Source: Mucilaginibacter ginkgonis
Lineage (GTDB): Bacteria; Bacteroidota; Bacteroidia; Sphingobacteriales; Sphingobacteriaceae
Assembly: GCF_009754905.2 (NCBI RefSeq)
Contig: NZ_CP066775.1
Location: 3,038,001-3,102,000 of the forward strand
Length of the DNA: 64,000 nucleotides
Direction: 5' to 3'
Shown here: one piece after another, positions 56,478 to 64,000 of the stretch
Layout of the letters: every line of letters begins with the position of its first letter
Position numbering within the stretch: the first letter of the stretch is position 1
The notes under the pieces: generated by a model
Seen by the model: only the letters and a program-made list of their open reading frames with translations
Database searches by the model: none
Told to the model about the DNA's origin: nothing
Translations under genes and position numbers: made by a program

Positions 56478-59099
56478 ATGAAAATTGAAAATATACAGGT
56501 ACTTCGCGGCCCAAACATCTGGAGCACCAGCCGAAAAAAATTGATTCAAATGAGGCTAAATCTCGAAGAGATGGAGCACAAGCCTACCAACAAGATAGAT
56601 GGTTTTTATGAAAGGCTTAAAGCGCTTATTCCTTCTTTATATAATCACCGTTGTTCTCCCGGGGTGCCTGGTGGATTTTTTCAGCGGATCGAGTCGGGCA
56701 CCTGGATGGGCCATGTGATAGAGCATATTGCTTTGGAAACACAAACCCTGGCGGGTATGAACACGGGTTTTGGCCGCACCCGCGAAACGCATACGCCCGG
56801 TACTTACAATGTAGTATTTAATTACCTGGAAGAGAAGGTGGGTATTTTCGCGGCCGAGTCGGCAGTGCGAATCGCAGAAGCACTGATCGCAGGCGAAGAA
56901 TATGATCTGGAAAAAGACATCCAGCAAATGCGCGAGATACGCGAGCATACACGCCTCGGTCCGAGTACAGGTTCTATCGTAGAGGAAGCTATTGCAAGAG
57001 ACATCCCCTGGATAAGACTCAACAATCAGTCGCTGGTACAATTGGGCTACGGTAAAAACCAGGTACGCATCCGAGCGACGATGACAGAGAAAACCAGCAG
57101 TATAGCCGTTGATCTGGCGGGCAATAAGGACGAGACAAAACGCATTTTACAGGAACACGCCATCCCGGTTGCCAAAGGCATGACCATTACCGCGGCCCAC
57201 GAAGTGCCGCAGGCAATCCGTAAAATTGGTTTCCCATTGGTGTTTAAACCATTGGATGGCAACCACGGCCGCGGCGCTACGATCAACGTAAAAACAGAAG
57301 AAGAGGCCATTGCAGCTTTTGAATATGCTGCCCGCATTTCGCGCAGGGTAATAGTCGAAAAGTTTATCACCGGATATGATTTCCGGGTGCTGGTGATAGA
57401 TAATAAGATGGTAGCCGCGGCGCTGCGTAAACCAGCTCATGTGCAAGGCGATGGCGCACTTACTATCCAACAGCTGATAGACAAAGAAAACTCTGACCCG
57501 CGCCGGGGCTATGGCCATGAAAATGTGCTGACCGAAATTGCTGTAGACCGGGATACACTCGATCTCCTAAAAAAGAGGGATTATACTTTGGAAACCATTC
57601 CGCCGGCAGGAGAGATCGTTTTCTTAAAATCAACTGCTAACTTGAGCACAGGCGGTACGTCTGTAGATGTTACTGACCATGTACACCCGCTTAACGTGTT
57701 CATTTGTGAGCGCATTTCACAGGTAATAGGGTTAGATATTTGCGGCATAGACATCATGGCCGAGAACCTGGAAGAGCCGCTAACAGAAAATGGCGGCGTG
57801 GTGCTGGAAGTAAATGCAGCCCCGGGCTTCCGGATGCATATCGCCCCGAGCGAAGGCCTGCCGAGAAATGTTGCGGGCCATGTAATAGATATGCTGTACC
57901 CGCCGGGCAAATCGGCCAGGATACCTATCATTGCTACCACCGGTACCAACGGAAAGACCACTACAACGCGCTTAATTGCGCACCTCATTAAAAATGGGGG
58001 CTATCAGGTCGGCTTTACCACATCGGACGGTATCTATGTGCAAAACACCATGATGCTAAAAGGTGATACTACCGGGCCAAAAAGCACTGAGTTTATTTTA
58101 AAAGATCCTTCCGTAAACTTCGCCGTTTTAGAGACGGCTCGTGGCGGCATTCTGCGCAATGGCCTTGGATTTAGCAAATGCGATATCGGCGTAATTACCA
58201 ACATTCAGGAAGATCACTTGGGTATATCAGACATTCATAACCTGGATGACCTTACCCGTGTTAAGGAAGTAGTGATCAACGCCGTTAAAAAAGATGGTTG
58301 GGGTGTATTAAATGCAGACAATCCTTATTGTGTGAAGATAGGCAAGCGTGCAGATTGTAAGGTGGCCTATTTTAGCATGAGCGAAAGTAACCCGGTAATA
58401 AAAGCGCATTGCGCCAAGGGCGGTATCGCTTGTATCTGCGAAAACGGATACATAACCATTCAACGCGGCGACTGGAAGATACGCGTACAACGTACAGGGC
58501 TTATCCCGCTTACATTTGGCGGTACAGTGTCATTCATGATTGAAAATGTGATGGCGGCAACGCTCGCTGCCTACCTTTGGGGCATCAAGACTGAAGAGAT
58601 AAAGACGTCCTTAACTACATTTATCCCGTCCGCGGCGCAAACCCCGGGCCGCATGAACATCTTTAATTTTAAAGACTTCCGCTTTATGGTCGATTTTGCG
58701 CACAATCCTGATGGTTATCACGGTGTAAAAGAGTTTTTAAAGTCAGTTGATTCGCCGCAAAAGATAGGCTTGATTGCCGGCACGGGCGACCGTCGCGACG
58801 ACGATATTCGCGAGTTGGGCGTTATCGCAGCAGATATGTTTGACCATATCTTGCTTCGTCAGGAAAATCATACCAGAGGCCGTACGCGTGAAAATATTTT
58901 AGGGCTGATGGAAGAAGGTATACGCTCGGTAAAACCCGACATACCTGTTGAATGGCTCACTGCTGACCAGGATCCGATCGCATATACCATAAGCCTGGCT
59001 AAACCCGGCGCGTTTATCACCACGCTAAGCGATGCTGTAGATAATGCGGTAGAGCTAGTACAAAACGCACAGGAAAAAGAAAGGCATAACGGGTTGTAG
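56478..59099 (+). CDS. cphA: cyanophycin synthetase
   Basis: About 873 residues from the ATG at 56478 (MKIENIQVLRGPNIWS), the usual CphA N-terminus; the open frame extends 29 codons further up without family similarity. The order is an N-terminal domain with GIWS-like start, an ATP-grasp domain (FPLVFKPLDGNHGRGATI near residue 252) and a Mur-ligase-like domain with ATTGTNGKTTTTRL near 485. It makes the Asp backbone with Arg side chains from free amino acids and ATP. Both catalytic centres look intact. A variant -7 (TAGCTTTA, 56435-56442) lies upstream. Confidence 0.96.
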   Translation: MKIENIQVLRGPNIWSTSRKKLIQMRLNLEEMEHKPTNKIDGFYERLKALIPSLYNHRCSPGVPGGFFQRIESGTWMGHVIEHIALETQTLAGMNTGFGRTRETHTPGTYNVVFNYLEEKVGIFAAESAVRIAEALIAGEEYDLEKDIQQMREIREHTRLGPSTGSIVEEAIARDIPWIRLNNQSLVQLGYGKNQVRIRATMTEKTSSIAVDLAGNKDETKRILQEHAIPVAKGMTITAAHEVPQAIRKIGFPLVFKPLDGNHGRGATINVKTEEEAIAAFEYAARISRRVIVEKFITGYDFRVLVIDNKMVAAALRKPAHVQGDGALTIQQLIDKENSDPRRGYGHENVLTEIAVDRDTLDLLKKRDYTLETIPPAGEIVFLKSTANLSTGGTSVDVTDHVHPLNVFICERISQVIGLDICGIDIMAENLEEPLTENGGVVLEVNAAPGFRMHIAPSEGLPRNVAGHVIDMLYPPGKSARIPIIATTGTNGKTTTTRLIAHLIKNGGYQVGFTTSDGIYVQNTMMLKGDTTGPKSTEFILKDPSVNFAVLETARGGILRNGLGFSKCDIGVITNIQEDHLGISDIHNLDDLTRVKEVVINAVKKDGWGVLNADNPYCVKIGKRADCKVAYFSMSESNPVIKAHCAKGGIACICENGYITIQRGDWKIRVQRTGLIPLTFGGTVSFMIENVMAATLAAYLWGIKTEEIKTSLTTFIPSAAQTPGRMNIFNFKDFRFMVDFAHNPDGYHGVKEFLKSVDSPQKIGLIAGTGDRRDDDIRELGVIAADMFDHILLRQENHTRGRTRENILGLMEEGIRSVKPDIPVEWLTADQDPIAYTISLAKPGAFITTLSDAVDNAVELVQNAQEKERHNGL

Positions 59100-59109
59100 A
59101 TAGAAATTG

Positions 59110-59189
59110 TTGTCATTCTGAACGTAGTGAAGGATCTTATGCGTAACTGCATAAACGCATAAGATCCTTCGTTTCACTCATGATGACAA
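59110..59189. repeat. inverted repeat between convergent cphA and hisS
   Basis: TGTCATTCTGAACGTAGTGA and its imperfect inverse flank a perfect GGATCTTATGCG/CGCATAAGATCC stem. It resembles dispersed intergenic repeats and may serve as a bidirectional terminator. Confidence 0.65.
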
Positions 59190-59201
59190 ATTATATTTTA
59201 A

Positions 59202-60572
59202 TTACTTCACCTTCGCCAATATCTGCTCTTTAGTCAGCTTTTCCTGATGGCCGCTCTGCATGTCTTTGAAAGTGAGATGGCCGCTTTCAATTTCGTCGCT
59301 GCCTATTACGATAACGTAGGGAATGTTTTTAGCATTACCGTAGTCGAATTGCTTTTTGATCTTAGTTCCCGACGGGTAAAGTTCCGCATTCACACCTTCG
59401 GCACGAAGGTGCTGCAAGAGCGGCAACGCATAAACCTCGCCGCCTTTGTCAAATGTGCAGATCAATACTTTTGTAGTTTGGGTGCTGCCTTCAGGGAACA
59501 AGCCGAGCTCTTTCAACACGTCATATATACGGTCGGCACCAAAAGAGATACCTGCCCCTGTTAAGCCTTTTAAGCCAAACATGCCGGTAAGGTCGTCATA
59601 ACGGCCGCCACCGCCTATGCTCCCCATAGTCGTCTCATTCGTTTTCACTTCGAAGATGGCGCCGGTATAGTAATTCAATCCCCGGGCAAGGGTGATATCC
59701 AATTCCAATGTAGCCCGTTTTAGTTTTATATTGTTGATATACTCAAGAATCTCTTCAATCTCTTCACAACCTTTTAGCCCAGTTGCTGATGCTGCAAGCA
59801 CATGCTTAAGCTTGTTTAGTTTGTCGTAATTACCGCCTTCTAACAAGATGATCGGTTCAAGCTTGTCTATATCTTCTCTGGTGAAACCCTTTGTAAGCAA
59901 TTCGTCTACCACACCATTCAATCCAATTTTATCAAGCTTGTCTATGGCAACCGTCATGTCAACGATCAGCCCGGGCTTGCCGATGATCTCTGCAATGCCT
60001 GCCAGTATTTTTCGATTATTGATCTTGATGGTAAAATCTTGAAGTCCAAGGTTTGATAAGGCTTCATCGTAGATCATGACAAATTCTGCTTCATTGAGCA
60101 ATGAATCAGATCCTACCACATCAGCATCGCATTGATAAAACTCACGGTAACGGCCTTTCTGCGGGCGATCGGCCCGCCAAACAGGCTGCACCTGGAAACG
60201 CTTGAACGGCATCGTGATCTCGTTTTGATGCATTACCACATAGCGCGCGAAAGGAACAGTAAGATCGTAGCGCAAGGCTTTTTCTGAAATTGAAGAGGTG
60301 GCCTGGTTAGAATTGCGTGTTTCAAGCGCCGCCGCATCGGCCTTGGCTAAATAATCGCCGCTGTTCAAGACTTTAAAAATCAATTTATCACCTTCATCGC
60401 CGTATTTACCTGTCAATGTCGAAAGGTTTTCCATCGTTGGGGTTTCTATTTGCTGATAGCCGTACTTGCGGAAAACGCTTTTAATGGTATCGAAAATATA
60501 ATTACGCTTCACCATCTCGGCAGGCGAGAAATCGCGGGTCCCTTTGGGTACGGTTGGTTTTACAGCAGCCAT
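59202..60572 (-). CDS. hisS: histidyl-tRNA synthetase
   Basis: A 456-residue class II synthetase that charges tRNA-His. N-terminal [10 protein letters not shown], motif 2 [22 protein letters not shown], the HisA-type [14 protein letters not shown], and motif 3 GISFGADRI are present. The ATG at 60572 must be right because the conserved KGTRDF begins near residue 10, although a -7 element lies only four bases upstream. No anticodon-binding truncation. Confidence 0.96.
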   Translation of the reverse strand: MAAVKPTVPKGTRDFSPAEMVKRNYIFDTIKSVFRKYGYQQIETPTMENLSTLTGKYGDEGDKLIFKVLNSGDYLAKADAAALETRNSNQATSSISEKALRYDLTVPFARYVVMHQNEITMPFKRFQVQPVWRADRPQKGRYREFYQCDADVVGSDSLLNEAEFVMIYDEALSNLGLQDFTIKINNRKILAGIAEIIGKPGLIVDMTVAIDKLDKIGLNGVVDELLTKGFTREDIDKLEPIILLEGGNYDKLNKLKHVLAASATGLKGCEEIEEILEYINNIKLKRATLELDITLARGLNYYTGAIFEVKTNETTMGSIGGGGRYDDLTGMFGLKGLTGAGISFGADRIYDVLKELGLFPEGSTQTTKVLICTFDKGGEVYALPLLQHLRAEGVNAELYPSGTKIKKQFDYGNAKNIPYVIVIGSDEIESGHLTFKDMQSGHQEKLTKEQILAKVK

Positions 60573-60576
60573 GCGG

Positions 60577-60584
60577 CAAAGGTA
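60577..60584 (-). promoter_or_regulatory. -7 promoter element for hisS, abutting start codon
   Basis: Minus strand TACCTTTG, perfect TAnnTTTG, four bases before the hisS ATG, so the transcript is probably leaderless. Confidence 0.6.
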
Positions 60585-60627
60585 AAAATTTGACAGGTTA
60601 ATCGGCTAAATGGTTAGCTTAGCAATT

Positions 60628-61127
60628 ATGGCAATCATTTTTGAGACCGAACGCTTTATAATCAGAGAATATCTTCCGGCAGATCTGGATGATTTCGTTC
60701 GCTTACTTACAGACCCCGAGGTGAAAGTTTATCTGCCTCAGCGAAGCAGGGAAGAATGGTCAACAATTTTCAACGCCAATCTGGATTTTTATAAAAGCAA
60801 CCCGGGCCTGGGCCGTTGGGGCGTAGAAGATAAACGGACCGGCAAACTGGTCGCAAATGCTATGCTGTTACCCAGCCGGGAGAGTTTAGAAGGTCATGAG
60901 GTGGGTTACTCCCTTGAAAAGTTTTATGGGGAAACGGCGCCGGGACTGAGATAACAAAGGGAATTGTTGATTACGCTTTCAATCAAAAAGGCGTAGACTT
61001 AGTTTACGCGGTCACTGTGCCTGAAAATATCGGGTCGAGAAAAGTTTTGGAGAAAGCCGGCTTTGCAGACAAGGGCATTATAGACTTTTTGGCTATGCAC
61101 CTATCTTTCTATCAGATAACATCTTGA
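60628..61127 (+). pseudogene. GNAT acetyltransferase with frameshift
   Basis: Begins MAIIFETERFIIREYLPADL, a typical GNAT start; an ATG at 60610 adds six residues. The frame ends prematurely at 60954 after KFYGETAPGLR. Restoring one T between 60927 and 60928 gives KFYWGNGAGTEITKGIVDYA, the usual acetyl-CoA-binding block, which then reads through ENIGSRKVLEKAGF to a stop at 61127. So the gene is disrupted by a single-base deletion, or the assembly has an error. Confidence 0.85.
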
Positions 61128-61154
61128 CAATTTGTTTTTTATTTGTTCATTTGT

Positions 61155-61173
61155 GTTTAGAATCATTCTAAAC
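61155..61173. promoter_or_regulatory. Fur-like palindromic operator
   Basis: GTTTAGAATCATTCTAAAC is a perfect 9-1-9 palindrome seven bases before the DUF6607 start. The 7-1-7 layout resembles Fur-type iron boxes; DUF6607 genes are often found near heme or iron uptake genes. Regulator identity is inference. Confidence 0.5.
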
Positions 61174-61180
61174 TAAAATC

Positions 61181-62101
61181 ATGAAACGAATAATTATTGC
61201 TGTAATTCTTAGCCTATCAGTAGCTTATGTAAGTGCACAATCTAAGTTTGAGCAAGACCGCAAAGCCATTGAGGCACTGGCAGGTTTTTACAAGGTAACG
61301 TTTAATTACGCCGAAACCTTCGCGCCCGACACGGCGTACAAATATCATCCGAGATATAATTCATGGGGTTATGAATGGGCTGTAATTGCAGAAGATTCTC
61401 TAAAGAAAATCGTAATACAACACCTGCTGGTTGTTGGCGATAGTACCGTAATAAAACACTGGCGCGAGGATTGGGAATATGAAAGCCCAGCTATGTTATC
61501 GTTTGATAAAGACAACACTTGAAAACGGGTGACGTTGCCTGCAGCCGATGTAAAAGGCCGCTGGGTACAGCGCGTTTATCAGGTGGATGATAGCCCGCGT
61601 TATGAAGGAATTGGCACATGGGTACATGTTGACGGCCGCCACGAATGGCATAGCGAAACAGACTCGCCTTTGCCACGCCGCGAGTTTACCAAGCGCAGCG
61701 ATTATAATGTTCTACGCCGCGGCAACCGCATTTATCTGACAGGTAATGGCTGGATGTTTGAGCAGGACAATAAGAAAATAGTGCGCACACCTGCTGGTGA
61801 TAAGCTGCTGGCCCAGGAAAAAGGCTACGAAGAGTTTACCAAGGCAGACCCTGCTAAGTTTTCCTACGCGCAACAATGGTGGAAAAGCCAGCAAAGTTAC
61901 TGGAATGATGTCCGTTTAGTTTGGGATTCTGTTTACGCGGCAAATCCAACAGTAAAAATTGAAGGCAAGAAAGATGGAAAGGTGCTTTACGAACATCTAT
62001 TTGATCTTGGTGACAGATCTGTCAAGGAGCATTGGGATGCAGCTAAAAATAAGTCAGAAGTGCGCAAAGTGATAGATAGGTATTTGATAAAGGGCGTATA
62101 A
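61181..62101 (+). pseudogene. DUF6607 family exported protein interrupted by in-frame TGA
   Basis: Signal peptide MKRIIIAVILSLSVAYVSAQ, then DUF6607 features (WREDWEYESPAM, then VKGRWVQRVYQVDDSPRYEG, WVHVDGRHEW, PLPRREFTKRSDYNV). A TGA at 61520-61522 stops the frame after DNT, but the same frame continues without shift to 62101. A TGG codon there (DNTWKRV) would restore a 306-residue protein. Either a recent nonsense mutation or a base-call error; programmed readthrough is less likely. Confidence 0.85.
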
Positions 62102-62108
62102 AAACCAA

Positions 62109-62177
62109 GTCATGCCCAACTTGTTTCGGCATCTCACATCCCAGTCAGGAGGGATCCCGAAACAAGTTCGGGATGAC
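62109..62177. repeat. inverted dispersed repeat (CCCGAAACAAGTTCGGGATGAC type)
   Basis: Imperfect arms GTCATGCCCAACTTGTTTCG and CGAAACAAGTTCGGGATGAC flank a short centre, in the gap between the broken DUF6607 gene and oxyR. Confidence 0.65.
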
Positions 62178-62186
62178 CCCATTCTT

Positions 62187-63122
62187 CTAAATATCTATCA
62201 TCTCTTTCTTCTTTTTGGTTCGTAAGCGTTTGGGGATAAAATCGAGTATCTCGTTCTTAAGCGAATCTATCATGCGGCGTTTTACAAAATTCTTTTGTGT
62301 TACCAGACTTATTTCACGGGCTGGCTCCGGCGATTTGAAATAGCGCACCTTGTCGAGCTGCTTTTCCGTTAGTTCGCTTAAGGCCAGTTCGGGTAATATA
62401 GTCATACCGTCGTTTTGGTCAACCATACGTTTTAGGGTCTCGATACTACCAGTATTATACTCCAGATGCTGAAAGCCACGGCTGCTTTTGCGGCGCTGAC
62501 AAACGTTTAATACCTGGTCGCGCATGCAATGGCCCTCGTTTAACAGCCACAATTCACTCATTTCTATATCGTCCGGAGTAATATGTTTCTTTGGAGCGAG
62601 GCGGCTGTTCTTGGCAACGTAGGCCACGAAGTTTTCGTAAAAAAGCGGCGTTTCTGTTAGTGATGCCTCATGCAACGGAGTAGATAGTATCCCGCAATCC
62701 AGCACACCTGATTTTATTTGATGAATGATCTGTTCTGTGGTTTGTTCCCATACCATCAGTTTTACCTGAGGATACTTCGCCATGAATTTGCTGATGAGCT
62801 TGGGTAGCAAATAGGGTGCGACAGTCGGGATGATCCCGATCTTCAATTCGCCAGCCAAGTCCTTTTGCCTGTCTGTGATGATCTCCTTTATTTTCTGGTG
62901 CTCTGCAAGTAAAACACGAGCCTGAACGATGATATCTTCGCCAATTTCAGTAGGAACTACTGGTTGTTTACTGCGGTCGAATATTTTGACGCCAAGCGTA
63001 TCTTCTAACTTTTGTACCTGCATACTTAATGTAGGCTGGGTTACGAAGCATTTTTCTGCAGCGGCAACAAAACTGCGATAGGTGTCAACGGCTACAACAT
63101 ACTCTAACTGGGTAACAGTCAT
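62187..63122 (-). CDS. oxyR: hydrogen peroxide-responsive LysR regulator OxyR
   Basis: A 311-residue LysR-type regulator. The ATG at 63122 (MTVTQLEYVVAVDTYRSF) places the redox cysteines exactly at 199 and 208 in EGHCMRDQVLNVC, as in E. coli OxyR; an upstream TTG would shift them. N-terminal winged helix-turn-helix is followed by the usual effector domain. It activates peroxide-defence genes, none of which is in this window. Its promoter carries a long palindrome overlapping the -7 element, suggesting autoregulation. Confidence 0.93.
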   Translation of the reverse strand: MTVTQLEYVVAVDTYRSFVAAAEKCFVTQPTLSMQVQKLEDTLGVKIFDRSKQPVVPTEIGEDIIVQARVLLAEHQKIKEIITDRQKDLAGELKIGIIPTVAPYLLPKLISKFMAKYPQVKLMVWEQTTEQIIHQIKSGVLDCGILSTPLHEASLTETPLFYENFVAYVAKNSRLAPKKHITPDDIEMSELWLLNEGHCMRDQVLNVCQRRKSSRGFQHLEYNTGSIETLKRMVDQNDGMTILPELALSELTEKQLDKVRYFKSPEPAREISLVTQKNFVKRRMIDSLKNEILDFIPKRLRTKKKKEMIDI

Positions 63123-63125
63123 AAA

Positions 63126-63159
63126 AAAATCGATATCTTTTTTCAAAGATATCGATTTT
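63126..63159 (-). promoter_or_regulatory. oxyR promoter/operator palindrome
   Basis: Perfect 15-base arms AAAATCGATATCTTT/AAAGATATCGATTTT with a TTTC centre, four bases from the oxyR start. The minus strand contains TATCTTTG (63144-63151), a perfect -7 element, so an operator directly overlaps the promoter. Confidence 0.7.
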
Positions 63160-63180
63160 GATTATAACAATTAACAATGC

Positions 63181-64000
63181 CTATTCCACAGTTACTGATT
63201 TTGCAAGGTTTCTTGGCTGGTCTACATTGCAGCCACGTAAAACCGCGATATGATATGACAATAACTGCAGCGGGATAGTTGCCAAAAGCGGCACAAATGC
63301 TTCTGACACTTCCGGTATCTCAATGGTATGTTCTGCCATATCGCGCACAATTGTATCGCCTTCAGTTACTATGGCAATAACGCGGCCGCCACGGGCTTTC
63401 ACTTCCTGGATGTTAGAAATTACTTTCTCATAAGAAGAATTTTGCGTGGCGATAAACACAACCGGCATATCCGCGTCTATTAAGGCGATAGGCCCGTGCT
63501 TCATCTCTGCAGCAGGATAACCTTCTGCGTGAATGTAGGATATTTCTTTAAGCTTTAAAGCACCCTCCAAGGCGACCGGAAACGAGCTTCCGCGACCCAG
63601 GAATAAACAGTTTGAAGCATCTTTATATTCTTCGCTAATTGTTTTGATGTGATCATTCGCCGCAAAGGTTTTTTGTATCAGCGCAGGGATGTTGTTTAGC
63701 TCTGTAAGGTATTCAATCAGCTTGCTTTCTGTAATAGCACCGCGTTGCTGTGCTGTATAAAACGCTAGCATGGTAAGTGCCGTAACCTGTGCCGTAAATG
63801 CTTTTGTTGATGCCACACCAATTTCCGGACCGGCATGTGTATAAACGCCGGCATGGCTTAGGCGTGGAATTGATGCTCCCACTACATTGCAGATACCAAA
63901 TATTGTGGCACCCCGTTCTTTTGCCAATTCAATAGCAGCCATCGTATCAGCTGTTTCTCCTGATTGCGATATTGCAATAACAACATCCTTTTCAGTAATT
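63181..64000 (-). CDS. glmS: glucosamine-6-phosphate synthase, C-terminal isomerase part (5' end outside window)
   Basis: The frame is open to the right edge, reading ITEKDVVIAISQSGETADT before MAAIELAKERGATIFG. Two SIS domains are represented: SQSGETADT of the first, and LGRGSSFPVALEGALKLKEI, HAEGYPAAEMKHGPIALID and the C-terminal DQPRNLAKSVTVE of the second. GlmS makes glucosamine 6-phosphate from fructose 6-phosphate and glutamine for wall and LPS synthesis. The glutaminase domain lies outside. No ribozyme can be judged as the leader is not visible. Confidence 0.95.
   Translation of the reverse strand, partial: ITEKDVVIAISQSGETADTMAAIELAKERGATIFGICNVVGASIPRLSHAGVYTHAGPEIGVASTKAFTAQVTALTMLAFYTAQQRGAITESKLIEYLTELNNIPALIQKTFAANDHIKTISEEYKDASNCLFLGRGSSFPVALEGALKLKEISYIHAEGYPAAEMKHGPIALIDADMPVVFIATQNSSYEKVISNIQEVKARGGRVIAIVTEGDTIVRDMAEHTIEIPEVSEAFVPLLATIPLQLLSYHIAVLRGCNVDQPRNLAKSVTVE

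Noticed and set aside
63123-63146. Upstream TTG start for OxyR
   Set aside because: Using it would shift the redox cysteines from 199/208 and place the operator palindrome inside the coding region.
1-64000. CRISPR array, tRNA, rRNA, prophage or transposase
   Set aside because: Gaps were read for direct repeats with spacers, tRNA T-loop words and mobile-element proteins; none was found.

Overview
The window looks like part of a chromosome from the phylum Bacteroidota, most likely family Sphingobacteriaceae and a Mucilaginibacter- or Pedobacter-like organism. Support comes from the gene families (GH3-like adenylating enzyme beside LptB and RecJ, DUF4199, DUF2752, DUF6607, C4 zinc-ribbon protein, paired S9 peptidases), the lack of Shine-Dalgarno sequences, and repeated use of the Bacteroidota -7 promoter element TAnnTTTG. 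I see no rRNA, tRNA, CRISPR array, transposase, integrase or phage gene.

Layout. 1-3937 (minus): a recJ-lptB-GH3 operon cut by the left edge. 4008-6947: MBL-fold hydrolase, a single-domain response regulator and a periplasmic GH37 trehalase. 7076-8446: an AT-rich orphan gene of unknown function. 8818-18625: metabolic and envelope genes (gcvP, pdxJ, polysaccharide deacetylase-like protein, YbjQ, Kelch and SRPBCC proteins, ahcY, M23 peptidase, bacilliredoxin). 18633-25146 (minus): two secreted S9 peptidases, a large nested inverted repeat and a TPR protein. 25324-28243 (minus): a tight operon DUF4199-DUF2752-TM2-Nif3-zinc ribbon. 28326-34691: GH43, mfd, hpt and an M16 peptidase. 34809-39205 (minus): a five-gene operon in which a tyrosine-ammonia-lyase-like enzyme leads FabG-, dehydratase- and ketosynthase-type proteins, i.e. 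an aryl-polyene or flexirubin mini-cluster. 39290-42496: a small exported protein, an APC permease and a PLP transsulfuration-type enzyme. 42532-44058: an AT-rich orphan P-loop ATPase with a C-terminal zinc ribbon. 44159-46423: aconitase. 46858-50347 (minus): exonuclease, ATP-dependent DNA ligase and a DUF1835 protein. 50496-54379: VOC and DinB proteins, a tail-specific protease and a TPR-like exported protein. 54477-59099: a compact cyanophycin module (synthetase, cyanophycinase, isoaspartyl peptidase). 59202-64000: hisS, two broken genes (GNAT, DUF6607), oxyR and the 3' part of glmS.

Functional units. The cyanophycin module can in principle make and fully recycle an Asp-Arg storage polymer. 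The TAL mini-operon can in principle make a hydroxycinnamate starter and extend and reduce it, but no ACP, ligase or acyltransferase is in view. The ligase/exonuclease pair belongs to a known DNA-repair cassette but lacks the helicase and PdeM partners here. Two AT-rich singleton genes between housekeeping genes are the best candidates for horizontally acquired, possibly defensive, functions.

Regulatory signals that stand out are a palindrome wrapped around the oxyR -7 element, a similar palindrome at the 54379 gene, a Fur-like palindrome before the broken DUF6607 gene, and several -7 elements so close to start codons that leaderless mRNAs are likely. Many intergenic gaps hold short inverted repeats of types that look dispersed in this genome.
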